Shown: positions 17,501 through 23,554 of the stretch, piece by piece
Position numbering within the stretch: position 1 is the stretch's first letter
How the letters are laid out: each line of letters opens with the position of its first letter
Assembly (NCBI GenBank): GCA_024278715.1
Contig: JAJRSN010000176.1
Location: 1 to 23,554, forward strand
Source of the DNA: Calditrichota bacterium
Lineage (GTDB): Bacteria; Calditrichota; Calditrichia; Calditrichales; Calditrichaceae
DNA: 23,554 bases
Direction of reading: 5' to 3'
Notes under the pieces: generated by a model
Told to the model about the DNA's origin: nothing
Databases searched by the model: none
Seen by the model: the letters and a program-made list of their open reading frames with translations, nothing else
Program-made: the position numbers and the translations under genes

Positions 17501-17587
17501 AGCGCTAAACACGCCCGCCAGAGTGAGCGCCAGAACGATAAACAGAATCGATTTAACATGCCTTGTTATTACATTGCCAATATCCAT
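14513..17587 (-). CDS. RND efflux pump inner-membrane permease A
   Basis: A 1024-residue RND permease with 12 predicted transmembrane helices and two large periplasmic loops. TM1 is about residues 12-28 (ILFIVLALTLAGVFSAF). TM4 has the relay pair Asp399-Asp400 in GLIIDDAIVVVEN. TM10 reads GIVAENAIFLIHYI, placing Glu921 near the position of the AcrB relay lysine, unlike permease B, which has asparagine. The ATG is preceded by AGGTGAGAG. It follows adaptor A by 107 bases and precedes adaptor B by 84 bases. By family it exports small molecules from periplasm or inner leaflet using proton flow. The two permeases could form separate homotrimers or, as in MdtBC, mixed trimers; the sequence alone does not decide this. 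Confidence 0.95.
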   Translation of the reverse strand: MDIGNVITRHVKSILFIVLALTLAGVFSAFRLPVALFPDIEFPRISVTAEAGDMPADRMMMTVTRKLEEAVNSIQDVVNVRSATSRGAAELSVNFHWNIDMIKAELLVNNAINQIKSELPSDFQFLVRRMNPTIYPIIGYSLTSDKKSPVDLRNYAEYMLRPILTGIDGVAKVAILGGRTKEYEVLVNPERLKSYHLSLGDLADAVEKTNIIKSVGKIEQDYKLFLTLIDGQYTSKKDIGQTIIKTDHQIPVFLSDVALIRDSVRPEWTRVTANGHDAVLLNIYQQPGGNTVKIDTEIKKALVAMKNSIPADIVLSKFYDQSELIVESMKNVRDSIFIGIILAVLILLAFLRNWKITLIASLDVPLTIVITILFMRFFNMSFNIMTLGGLAAAIGLIIDDAIVVVENIIRHLAVSGENAQKAVHRSLKEIYHPILGSSFSTIVVFAPLAMLTGVTGAFFKSLSLTMAISLFVSMLLSMFFIPILSRRYITEKDAEKQETAGRFLILMYDYYERLMRYLFRRRWLAFAAGLLLMIFAYLLYRNLPSGFLPDMDEGTFILDYRTAPGTSLKETNRVLLQIEDILKQTPEVASYSRRTGLQLGGGLTEANNGDFLVRLKSRRSAGIQEVIARVREDVLRRVPGIKIEFAQLMGDLIGDLTAVPQPIEIKIFGDNYRQIKSISEQVVQTIRKVRGVVDIYDGVTIAGSSILIKVKPLVAGLYGLTTDDIRRELNAAVNGKVASEVQDRLYMTGVRIRYPLVDRFNIDRIKHIRILTPNGDYISLAAVANLSVLNGQPELTRENLKQMIAVTARISGRDMGGTLNEIQTKINRQIRLPASVFIKYGGLYEEQQKSFKGLLTVLALAILLVFGVQLLEFESFKIPLIILSISVLSLGGVFMMLRVTGVALNISSMMGMIMIIGIVAENAIFLIHYIQMFKQRDMSLQTAIIEAGKVRMRPIIMTTLAAVLALTPLAIGLGAGAQMQQPLALAVIGGFSLSAVLLLFLLPVYFLSAFTVDYRAKRGRFVSG

Positions 17588-17656
17588 TCTCTCACCTAAC
17601 CGGATAAATAGAAAGTTGCTTTAATTTTGGGGTTTAGCTGCGCCGACGATAGAAAT

Positions 17657-17680
17657 CCCTCAGCCTGAGCGCGGTCGAAG
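17657..17680. repeat. CTGAGCGCGGTCGAAG-type dispersed repeat fragment
   Basis: The 107-base gap between adaptor A and permease A holds CTCAGCCTGAG (an 11-base hyphenated palindrome) fused to CTGAGCGCGGTCGAAG. The latter closely resembles a short motif (CTGAGCGC-GTCGAAG) that recurs between genes in many bacterial genomes. Only one copy is present here, so its repeat status rests on recall. Confidence 0.4.
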
Positions 17681-17694
17681 ATTGAATTTCAAAA

Positions 17695-18762
17695 TCACTC
17701 TTTCTTCTCAATCATTATTTTCATTCCGTTTTCCAGTTCGTAATTGCCCAGACAAACAACCATCTGCCCGACCCGAAGCCCTTGCAGAATCTGAGCTTTA
17801 TTATCGGTAATAATGCCGGGTTTGACGGCGACCTTACGAGCCGTATCTTTTTCCACCACGTACACATAATAACGGTCGTAGTCGCCAAGCACGGCTGATT
17901 TGGGCACTATTAGCGCCTTTGGTTCTTCGTTAACAAAAATATGAGCCACGGCAAACATGCCCGGCTGCAAAATTCGGCGAGGATTTGCCAATTCAATCCA
18001 GATATGAATGAGCTGCGTTTCGGGATCGATTTCTTTGTTTTGTTTAATCACTCTGCCCGCAAATACCTTACCGTCCGACAAATTCGGGATGGTGATCTCC
18101 GCACGCTGACCCGTTTTGATTTTTTCGATATCCTCGGTTTCCACTCCGATACTGGCTATAATGCGACGGGTGTTTATAATGTGCGCCAAAACCTGCGAAG
18201 GATCGGCTACCTGACCGACAACTCCGTTCACGCTGCTAACCACCCCGTCTATCGGCGATAGCAGAATGCTGTTTTCGATTGCATATTGAAGGGATCGTTT
18301 TTGCAATTCGTAATCCGCTTTTGCCAGATTAAACTCGGTCTGAGCCTGCTCCAACTTCACGCGGGCAATAACCCCATTATCAAATAATTTTTGCGCTCGT
18401 TTCAGATTAATCGAGGCTTGTTCCATGGCAATTTTTGCCTTTTGCACCGCCATATCCTGCGATTGATCCCGTTGCAGTTTTATCACGGGTTGACCTTTTT
18501 TGACTCTGTCTCCGGGCTTTACATAAATTGTACTGACGCGCAGGGGAGAAACCGCGGAAAGTTTCACGTCGTTTTTGGGAAACGGTTTAATGATCCCGTG
18601 CCCTTCCACTACTTCGGCAATGGGAGCGACTCGGACCGCGCATACTTTTACGGGAGCCACGGTTTGCGCCCGTAAAGGCAGGCAAAACAAGACAAAGATC
18701 ATTAAACCGCCGAACCTAAACATTAGTCCTCTCTCAAAAAAACGGCTTATTCGTCTATCCAT
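17695..18762 (-). CDS. RND efflux periplasmic adaptor A (HlyD/MFP family)
   Basis: A 355-residue membrane fusion protein. After a signal sequence (FGGLMIFVLFCLPLRAQ) come the first lipoyl half (VKPGDRVKKGQPVIKL, about 80-95), a helical hairpin (about 100-165), the second lipoyl half (ILLSPIDGVVSSVNGVVGQV), a beta-barrel domain, and a membrane-proximal domain ending GLRVGQMVVCLGNYELENG. Two starts have good ribosome sites: ATG 18762 after AAAGGAGGA, overlapping the TolC-like gene by 16 bases, and ATG 18723 (Met14) after GAGAGAGGA, giving a more standard signal peptide. No lipobox cysteine follows the signal, so it is probably a soluble periplasmic or uncleaved, anchored adaptor. It lies between the channel gene and permease A and is the likely partner of both. 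Confidence 0.92.
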   Translation of the reverse strand: MDRRISRFFERGLMFRFGGLMIFVLFCLPLRAQTVAPVKVCAVRVAPIAEVVEGHGIIKPFPKNDVKLSAVSPLRVSTIYVKPGDRVKKGQPVIKLQRDQSQDMAVQKAKIAMEQASINLKRAQKLFDNGVIARVKLEQAQTEFNLAKADYELQKRSLQYAIENSILLSPIDGVVSSVNGVVGQVADPSQVLAHIINTRRIIASIGVETEDIEKIKTGQRAEITIPNLSDGKVFAGRVIKQNKEIDPETQLIHIWIELANPRRILQPGMFAVAHIFVNEEPKALIVPKSAVLGDYDRYYVYVVEKDTARKVAVKPGIITDNKAQILQGLRVGQMVVCLGNYELENGMKIMIEKKE

Positions 18763-20039
18763 GACAAATCCTCCTTTAACAAACCTACGCCTCGCAAAAG
18801 AGCGGCTTTGGCAATATAAAAATTGTAGCAGGCGGCTAAGTACTCAACCTGAGAGCGGGTGTACAGCTTTTGGGTGTTAATCAATTCCAGGTTGGTGATG
18901 CTTCCTTCCTGGTAACCTATCTTAGCCATCTTCACCGCCTGTGCGGCTTCGCTTTTACTCTCTTCCATGGTCAGAATCTGTTCCCGTTGTAGTTGCGCTT
19001 CATGGTATGCGTTGATGATTTCCTGCAATATTTGTTTTTTCAGCTTTTGCTGTTTCTGCCTCAATTGCTTCAGCTTAAGAGCAGCGATCCGGTAATCGGC
19101 TTTTTGCGCGCCCCAACTCCAGAGGGGCAGGCTGATGTTGACCAAACCCTGCCACCCTCTGTTCTTTTTTGTCAACTGCGAATTTGTATCCCAGCCGTAG
19201 TAAATGTCGGCTTCAACCGTTGGCATGTTTCTTAGTATGGCGGTTTGCCGACGTAAAACCAATCCGCGTTCTGCCAATTTGATAGCCTGCCATTCGGGGC
19301 GATGCTGCAACGCGTTTTTTTCATAATGTTGCAGACTGTTAAGGACGACTTTTTGCGGCGAAAAATCCGTTATTTTTAATGAATCGGTTATGGCTAAACC
19401 TACTAACTCTTTTAGTCTATTCAAGGCGGCACGATACTCTTTTTGCGTCTGCCGCAAGCCGTTCTTTTGAAGCAAAAATTCCACACGCGATTTTTTTACA
19501 TCGATTTCGGGAACCGATCCGGACCCGTATAACAATTTGCTTTGTTCATACATTAAGCGAAAGGTCTTAAGATTTTCCTGATAAATTCGTACTTCGCCCC
19601 GCAGCTTAAGGGTGTTGAAATAAGTCTCGATAACCAGTTGTATTACATCCTGCTTTATTTGCCGCAAAAGAATGTTCTGTTTATTCTGTTCGATTTTACT
19701 TCCGCGATAACGCTGCCAGATATCGGCGTCAAACAGAGACTGATGCAAAGCCAGATACGCCATGGTTTCTTTTTCTCCGTTGGCGCCCACAAAAGCAGGG
19801 GCTCCGTTACGGACAGAAGCATAAACATACCCCGCGTCGGCTGTTAAATTTGGCAGCAAACCGCTTAAAGCCTGAAGCCCCCGCAAACCGGCGATACGGG
19901 TCTGCGCCTCCTGCACCAGAACATCGGCATTTTGCTTTAAGGAGAGGCGGATTAATTCCCGCAGCCCGGCTTTGGTTTGAGCGCGGCTCAAGCCGGGAAT
20001 AAAAAACATAAACAGGATAAGCGATAAATAAACGCGCAT
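18747..20039 (-). CDS. TolC-family outer-membrane efflux channel
   Basis: A 430-residue outer-membrane efflux protein (OEP family) that forms a trimeric channel through the outer membrane and periplasm. It has a signal peptide MRVYLSLILFMFFIPGLSRA and two OEP repeats: the first begins GLRELIRLSLKQNADVLVQE and the second is around residues 235-420, both rich in long coiled-coil helices (for example QLRQKQQKLKKQILQEIINA). ATG 20039 follows AAGGAAA. It is the first gene of the efflux cluster, overlapping adaptor A by 16 bases, and is the only channel gene in the window, so it probably serves both pump sets. It lacks a lipobox cysteine, unlike OprM. Confidence 0.93.
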   Translation of the reverse strand: MRVYLSLILFMFFIPGLSRAQTKAGLRELIRLSLKQNADVLVQEAQTRIAGLRGLQALSGLLPNLTADAGYVYASVRNGAPAFVGANGEKETMAYLALHQSLFDADIWQRYRGSKIEQNKQNILLRQIKQDVIQLVIETYFNTLKLRGEVRIYQENLKTFRLMYEQSKLLYGSGSVPEIDVKKSRVEFLLQKNGLRQTQKEYRAALNRLKELVGLAITDSLKITDFSPQKVVLNSLQHYEKNALQHRPEWQAIKLAERGLVLRRQTAILRNMPTVEADIYYGWDTNSQLTKKNRGWQGLVNISLPLWSWGAQKADYRIAALKLKQLRQKQQKLKKQILQEIINAYHEAQLQREQILTMEESKSEAAQAVKMAKIGYQEGSITNLELINTQKLYTRSQVEYLAACYNFYIAKAALLRGVGLLKEDLSWIDE

Positions 20040-20138
20040 TTTATTTTCCTTGCATCTTCGTTAACAACATGTAATTCAGTTGAAATCAACCTTCGGATTT
20101 ACCAATACCATAACAACTTGCTGATTTTTTCAGTGGAT

Positions 20139-20156
20139 CGGACAAGTCCGGCTTGT
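20139..20156. repeat. Two overlapping mutually exclusive hairpins upstream of TolC-like gene
   Basis: CGGAC-AA-GTCCG (20139-20150) and ACAAG-TCCGG-CTTGT (20142-20156) share bases, so only one can fold at a time. They lie about 100 bases upstream of the TolC-like gene start and past the end of the PepSY-like gene. No T-run follows on the minus strand. A regulator site or processing structure is possible. Confidence 0.35.
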
Positions 20157-20231
20157 GTTTGATCTTTTGCTTGTTAGTGGTATGATAGGCGGTAAGTCGG
20201 CTAAAGCTTTTCAAAAATAAAACTCTGAAAA

Positions 20232-20720
20232 TTAATGTTCATTTTCTTCATCTTTTTCGTTAGAAGATTTTTCCGATTCTTCGTCGTTTTCTTTTTTGGT
20301 TACTTTTTTAATCAGTCTGCCGTCCGCGCTGTAAATGGCATCTAATCCGGTTTCGCCTTTTTCCACCTGCGCCTCATAAGTGACATTACCGTTTTTAACA
20401 ATCTTAGACACTTCTTCGATGTCGTAACCGGCAAAATCTCTAACTAAACCCGCTTTAACGGCAGGCGGCAGGTTCTCTTCTTCCATTTCCGTTTCGGTTT
20501 CCAGTACATTGCCTTTGATGTCAAAAATCACCGACATTTCCACATCGTTCACTTTAAAATTGGCTTCGAAGTTGGGATTCTCTTTATCCCATTTCACCTC
20601 TTCCGCTTTGGGATATAAGGACTTCAAACTGTTTTGAATTGTTTGCGGAACCTTTGTGATTTTTTGCGTGCAGGAAAGAACAAACAAAAAGCCAAACAAA
20701 AAAACGAATAAGGTTTTCAT
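20232..20720 (-). CDS. PepSY-like domain lipoprotein
   Basis: A 162-residue exported protein. The signal peptide FVFLFGFLFVLSC ends in a lipobox, so Cys17 is probably lipidated. The body matches the PepSY-like/DUF2874 pattern: SLKSLYPKAEEVKWDKE, then FEANFKVNDVEMSVIFDIKG, then LPPAVKAGLVRDFAGYDIEE and VTYEAQVEKG, with a duplicated half-domain ending SADGRLIKK. The last 20 residues are almost entirely Glu, Asp, Asn, Ser, Lys and His, an acidic tail that might bind cations. AAGGGAGA precedes the ATG. Proteins of this group often sit beside OmpR-type two-component systems. A direct-repeat site upstream is shared with the adjacent regulator gene, so it is probably in that regulon. Molecular function is unknown. 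Confidence 0.85.
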   Translation of the reverse strand: MKTLFVFLFGFLFVLSCTQKITKVPQTIQNSLKSLYPKAEEVKWDKENPNFEANFKVNDVEMSVIFDIKGNVLETETEMEEENLPPAVKAGLVRDFAGYDIEEVSKIVKNGNVTYEAQVEKGETGLDAIYSADGRLIKKVTKKENDEESEKSSNEKDEENEH

Positions 20721-20772
20721 AACATTCTCCCTTGTTAGGTTGTCTGATAAAATTGCAGTGAAAGATACAAAG

Positions 20773-20794
20773 CAAATTTGAAGAAATTTTGAAG
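20773..20794 (-). promoter_or_regulatory. Direct-repeat operator upstream of PepSY-like gene
   Basis: On the + strand AAATTTGAAG is followed immediately by AAATTTTGAAG, a tandem repeat on an 11-base pitch, the spacing typical of OmpR-family sites. It ends 52 bases from the PepSY-like start and closely matches the site at 22817-22839 before the regulator gene (two substitutions, one indel). Confidence 0.65.
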
Positions 20795-20849
20795 ACGGGC
20801 ATTATTTTAAAAAGAAGATTCCGAAAAAAAGAGAAAGAAGACAGAAAAA

Positions 20850-22103
20850 TTAAAAATGCAAAGTAACAGTATGCCGGTTGTTGATGTAGGCGTAATCAAT
20901 ATTTATCCCGTTCTGCAGGCAAATTTGTCTTACAATGGACAAACCCAAGCCCGGAGAATCGGAAGAGGGATTGGCTTTTTTAAAGCGTTCAAAAAGAATA
21001 TCCGGATTTATTTTCGGCTTTTGCCCAGTGTTACTGATCCGCAGCCGACACACGTTAAGCTCAATATCAATTCTGCCTTCCGGAACATTGTGTTTTATGG
21101 CGTTGATCAACAAATTGGAAATCAGCGTTTCAGCCATAAACGGATTAAAATCCGTTACAAAATTTGCATCGAAATCGGTAGTTACACTCAACTTTTGAAT
21201 CTGTATCAGTTCGCTTAAATTCTCAAGCTGTTGTTTAATCAGTTCGCTGAAATCAACTTTTCTTTTTTTGTTAAATTCCTGATTTTATATTCTGATAAGC
21301 AAGTTAAGAGATTGGTTCAATCGTGACAGGCGGTTTAGCGCGTTATAAAGGGAACGAATATTTTGCAATTGCTCGTCCGAAAAAGATTGATCCTGAATCA
21401 TAATATCTAATTTGGAGCGCAGAATAGCAAGCGGGGTTTGCATTTCGTGAGCAGCATTTTCGCTGAATTGCTTTAAATTGCGATAATCGCGCCGCAGCTT
21501 TTCGGTTAAGGCATTCAGCGTTTTATTCAACTGCTCAAACTCCTGAATATTCACACTCGGAAGATTAAGAGCCTCCTGACTGTCTAACTCAAAAGCATTA
21601 AGACTTTGCAGCGTTTTGTAAAAGGGCATCCATAACCTACGTTCGCTCCGGTAATTAATTAAATTCAAAAGAAGAATCGTAGCTATAAAAATTCCGATCA
21701 TCAACCCCGTAACTCCGGCTACAAGATCTTCTTTTTCAATTAATGAGCGCCGCAGCGTGATTCGATAATTTTTATCCTTAATGCGCGTGTAAAAGTGTAA
21801 TTGCCGCAGCGGGATGAATTCACCGGTATCTTTGGTATAGATCAGCGTGTCGTTCAGGATTTCTTTTTCGGCGAAACTGCCCCCGATCCGCCGGACTTCC
21901 AGATGAATGGTTCTCCAATTCGGAATCGACTCGGCGCTTTGTTCAAGCTGTTTTACTATTCTGTTTTTTTCGGAAATTAGCGTCTCATCCACCTCTTCGG
22001 CAATCAGTGCTTTTAGAACAAAATAGGCTGAAACGCTTCCGAGAATGAAAATAAAAACAGAAGAAATAATAAAATAAAGTATTACTTTTTTTAATAATTT
22101 CAT
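20850..22103 (-). pseudogene. Sensor histidine kinase interrupted by one in-frame TAA
   Basis: Read through, this is a complete transmembrane histidine kinase of about 417 codons: TM1 (about 6-31), a periplasmic domain (about 32-125), TM2 (about 130-150), a linker, an H-box with His219 in AAHEMQTPLAILRSK, then the ATPase domain with N box NLLINAIKHNVPEG, a short G1 (SNTGQ) and FERFKKANPSS...GLGLSIVRQI. Codon 273 is TAA (21285-21287), giving LLIRI-stop-NQEFNKKRKVDFSELIK with no frame change. Kinases of this type usually read about ...KIENQ.. here, so a GAA to TAA change is the simple explanation. The downstream half has only a TTG at 21191 with no ribosome site. The start overlaps the regulator stop (ATGA). 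It may be a true null allele, a base-call error or a readthrough case. Confidence 0.88.
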
Positions 22104-22777
22104 TTTTCCCCGAATTTGTAACCGATGGCGTAAATAGTTTTAATGTAATCCCCGCCGCCGGCATTGATAATTTTTTTCCGCAGATTTTTTATATGCGTGT
22201 AAATAAAATTCAGCGAATCCAGCATATCCGCCTGATCGCCTAACAGATGTTCCGCAATAGCTTCACGGGTCAGCGCCCGATTTTTATTGCCGATTAAATA
22301 CATCAATAATTCAAACTCTTTTTTGGTGAGATCCAATTCAGTACTGTTCACAAACACCCGATGCTCATCGGGATAGACTCTTATTTCCCGAAAGACAACC
22401 TGTTTATCGCCCTCAAATTGCCGCCGCCGGATGATGGATTTAACGCGCGCGCTCAACTCTGGCAAATGGAAGGGCTTGGTCAGGTAATCGTCTGCGCCCA
22501 GATTTAATCCCTTAATTTTGTCATCCAGCGCGTTTTTGGCGGAAACAATAATAATCCCCGCTCTTGAATGCTTTTGCTTCAACTTTTGCAGCAAATCCAA
22601 TCCGCTTCCGTCGGGAAGCATAATGTCAAGCACGATACAATCATACGAATGAATCTGAATATTTCCGTAGGCTTCTTCAAAATTAAGAGCCACATCGCAT
22701 ATATAACCTTCCTGATTCAGAAAATGCCGCATCGATTGCGCAAGTTCTTTTTCATCTTCTATGATTAAAATATTCAT
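22100..22777 (-). CDS. OmpR/PhoB-family response regulator
   Basis: A 225-residue two-component transcription factor. The receiver domain (1-118) has Glu7-Asp8-Glu9, phospho-acceptor Asp51 in VLDIMLPDGSG, Ser79 as the switch residue and Lys101 in TKPF. The winged-helix DNA-binding domain (about 128-222) has LTKKEFELLMYLIGNKNRAL, the recognition helix around IYTHIKNLRKKI, and the wing hairpin IKTIYAIGYKF. All positions needed for phosphorylation are present. AAGGT precedes the ATG. It overlaps the kinase gene by ATGA, the usual cognate arrangement. The direct-repeat site 39 bases upstream suggests autoregulation. Sensed signal unknown; the efflux cluster downstream is a tempting target, but no matching site was found before it. 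Confidence 0.96.
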   Translation of the reverse strand: MNILIIEDEKELAQSMRHFLNQEGYICDVALNFEEAYGNIQIHSYDCIVLDIMLPDGSGLDLLQKLKQKHSRAGIIIVSAKNALDDKIKGLNLGADDYLTKPFHLPELSARVKSIIRRRQFEGDKQVVFREIRVYPDEHRVFVNSTELDLTKKEFELLMYLIGNKNRALTREAIAEHLLGDQADMLDSLNFIYTHIKNLRKKIINAGGGDYIKTIYAIGYKFGEK

Positions 22778-22816
22778 TTTACCTTAGCCCGTCTTGTTGC
22801 TAAAGTAAGATAATAA

Positions 22817-22839
22817 CAAATTTTGGAGAAATTCTGAAG
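22817..22839 (-). promoter_or_regulatory. Direct-repeat operator upstream of response regulator gene
   Basis: On the + strand AAATTTTGGAG is followed by AAATTCTGAAG, an 11-base-pitch direct repeat like that at 20773-20794. Both sites are followed, in the direction of transcription, by an ATCTT within about 10 bases, possibly part of a -10 region. Confidence 0.65.
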
Positions 22840-22895
22840 TTTTTTATTGGCGGGATAAAATATTAGAGATTTTGATAATCAAGGAAGTATCCTGA

Positions 22896-22950
22896 CCCGC
22901 TCTCCCTCCCCCTCTCTGTAAGGCAGAAAGAGGGGAGGGGGTGGATCGGG
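22896..22950. repeat. GC-rich imperfect palindrome (REP-like element)
   Basis: A pyrimidine arm (CCCTCCCCCTCTCTG, 22904-22918) faces a purine arm (CAGAAAGAGGGGAGGG, 22924-22939) with outer CCCG and CGGG. The stem is long but has offsets. Purine/pyrimidine intergenic palindromes of this style are widespread, and it could end transcription from the SHOCT gene, though it lacks a T-run. It contrasts sharply with the AT-rich flanks. Confidence 0.6.
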
Positions 22951-22984
22951 AAGCTTTTCAATACTTTGTCGTTGCCGCGAAATT

Positions 22985-23215
22985 TTACTGTAAATCGCGT
23001 TTCATCTGGTCGAATTGTTCGCGGGTAATCTCGCCGCGCGCATAACGCTTTTTAAGTATTTCAAGCGCATCTTCTTCGGGGGGAAGATAATTTTGGGAAT
23101 TCCGGCGGTTGTTATTGTTCACCAATGTTATAACAGCCCAGACAATTAATCCTAAGATTAAAAGCCAAAAAATTCCGCCAAACCACATTCCGCCCCAGCC
23201 CATTCCGTTCATCAT
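22985..23215 (-). CDS. Small membrane protein with C-terminal SHOCT domain
   Basis: A 76-residue protein. A glycine/methionine-rich start (MMNGMGWGGMWFGG) runs into one transmembrane helix (about residues 14-32), an Asn/Arg-rich linker, and a SHOCT motif at 49-76 (ALEILKKRYARGEITREQFD). SHOCT is a short helical domain, proposed for oligomerisation, found at the end of many small membrane proteins. GGGAGG precedes the ATG. It follows the DUF302 gene by 21 bases and is probably co-transcribed with it. Met/Gly/Trp-rich membrane peptides of this type often lie near metal-handling genes, but no function can be assigned. Confidence 0.9.
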   Translation of the reverse strand: MMNGMGWGGMWFGGIFWLLILGLIVWAVITLVNNNNRRNSQNYLPPEEDALEILKKRYARGEITREQFDQMKRDLQ

Positions 23216-23236
23216 AATTAAACCTCCCGACTGCCT

Positions 23237-23554
23237 TTACAGTCTTTCAATTACCGCTTTTAATTTACCGCGGATGGTTTCCGCCACGCCTTGCAATTTA
23301 GCGTTTCCGACCGCCTGCATCGACGCGATAGGATCCACGGCGGCTACCACAGTCTGACCTTCGTCGTTAACATAAACGATTACGTTGCAGGGCAACATTA
23401 AACCGATTTGTTCTTCCGCCTTTAATGCTTCGTAAGCGTAAGGTGGGTTGCAAGCGCCCAAAATTTTGTAAGGCTTGAAATCCACGTCCAGTTTTTTCTT
23501 TAACGTGGCTTTAACGTCGATCTCAGTTAAAATACCAAAGCCGTCTTTTTTGAG
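23237..23554 (-). CDS. DUF302 domain protein, 5' end outside window
   Basis: The reading frame is open to the window edge; a GTG at 23485 is internal, since residues before it (LKKDGFGILTEIDVKATLKK) belong to the same DUF302 fold. The visible 105 residues cover most of the domain, which is usually about 120-130 residues. Typical features are ILGACNPPYAYEALKAEEQI, with a conserved Cys, and GLMLPCNVIVYV, with a second Cys, both near the centre. The C-terminus VAETIRGKLKAVIERL is helical. DUF302 proteins are small, cytoplasmic or exported proteins of unknown biochemical role, sometimes near sulfur or metal genes. The two cysteines could bind metal or be redox-active, which is inference. Confidence 0.93.
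   Translation of the reverse strand, partial: LKKDGFGILTEIDVKATLKKKLDVDFKPYKILGACNPPYAYEALKAEEQIGLMLPCNVIVYVNDEGQTVVAAVDPIASMQAVGNAKLQGVAETIRGKLKAVIERL

Noticed and set aside
10119..17587. Heavy-metal (CusA/CzcA) assignment for the two permeases
   Set aside because: Both carry the Asp-Asp pair of TM4, and no Met-rich relay or metal-binding adaptor motif is evident, so the substrate class is left open.
20584..20802. 72-codon minus-strand ORF overlapping the PepSY-like start
   Set aside because: It lies in another frame across the operator and the PepSY-like signal peptide, with no ribosome site or recognisable domain.
20850..21191. Separate gene for a stand-alone HATPase protein
   Set aside because: It is in the same frame as the upstream kinase half, has only a TTG start with no ribosome site, and the intervening codons read as normal kinase sequence.

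Overview
The window reads as chromosomal DNA of a free-living, Gram-negative, diderm bacterium, moderately AT-rich. Two tripartite-type efflux sets with an outer-membrane TolC-like channel, lipoprotein signal peptides, heptanucleotide tandem repeats between genes, and a stress-type phosphatase/kinase/antagonist cluster together suggest an FCB-group lineage such as Calditrichota. That assignment is inference from gene style, not from any marker comparison.

Region 1 (1-7117, + strand) is a signalling block. A SpoIIE-type PP2C phosphatase whose 5' end lies outside the window is followed by a STAS anti-anti-sigma protein, an RsbW-like HATPase kinase, a GAF-containing PP2C phosphatase (ATGA overlap with the kinase gene), a membrane-anchored GAF-PP2C phosphatase, and a REC-GAF-like-GGDEF diguanylate cyclase (4-base overlap). 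It looks like a partner-switching circuit with three phosphatase inputs, one STAS target and one kinase, tied to a c-di-GMP output. No sigma factor is present.

Region 2 (7140-10010) is housekeeping: plsC and serS on the minus strand, separated by 290 bases of heptamer repeats. Divergent from serS is a small, probably helix-turn-helix protein with a perfect 16-bp palindrome abutting its promoter and a strong terminator after it.

Region 3 (10119-20039, minus strand) is a likely operon: TolC-like channel, adaptor A, RND pump A, lipoprotein adaptor B, two very small overlapping ORFs (one resembling the start of a metallophosphoesterase), and RND pump B. One channel gene appears to serve two adaptor/pump pairs.

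Region 4 (20232-23554, minus strand) holds a DUF302 protein (cut by the window end), a SHOCT-domain membrane peptide, an OmpR-family response regulator with its histidine kinase, and a PepSY-like lipoprotein. The kinase gene is interrupted by one in-frame TAA in the DHp-to-ATPase linker. Nearly identical 22-23 bp sites containing an 11-bp direct repeat lie upstream of both the regulator gene and the PepSY-like gene, so the regulator probably controls both.

Most interesting: the nonsense codon in an otherwise intact kinase, the shared operator, the small-ORF chain between adaptor B and pump B, and the palindrome-promoter-HTH-terminator unit beside serS.
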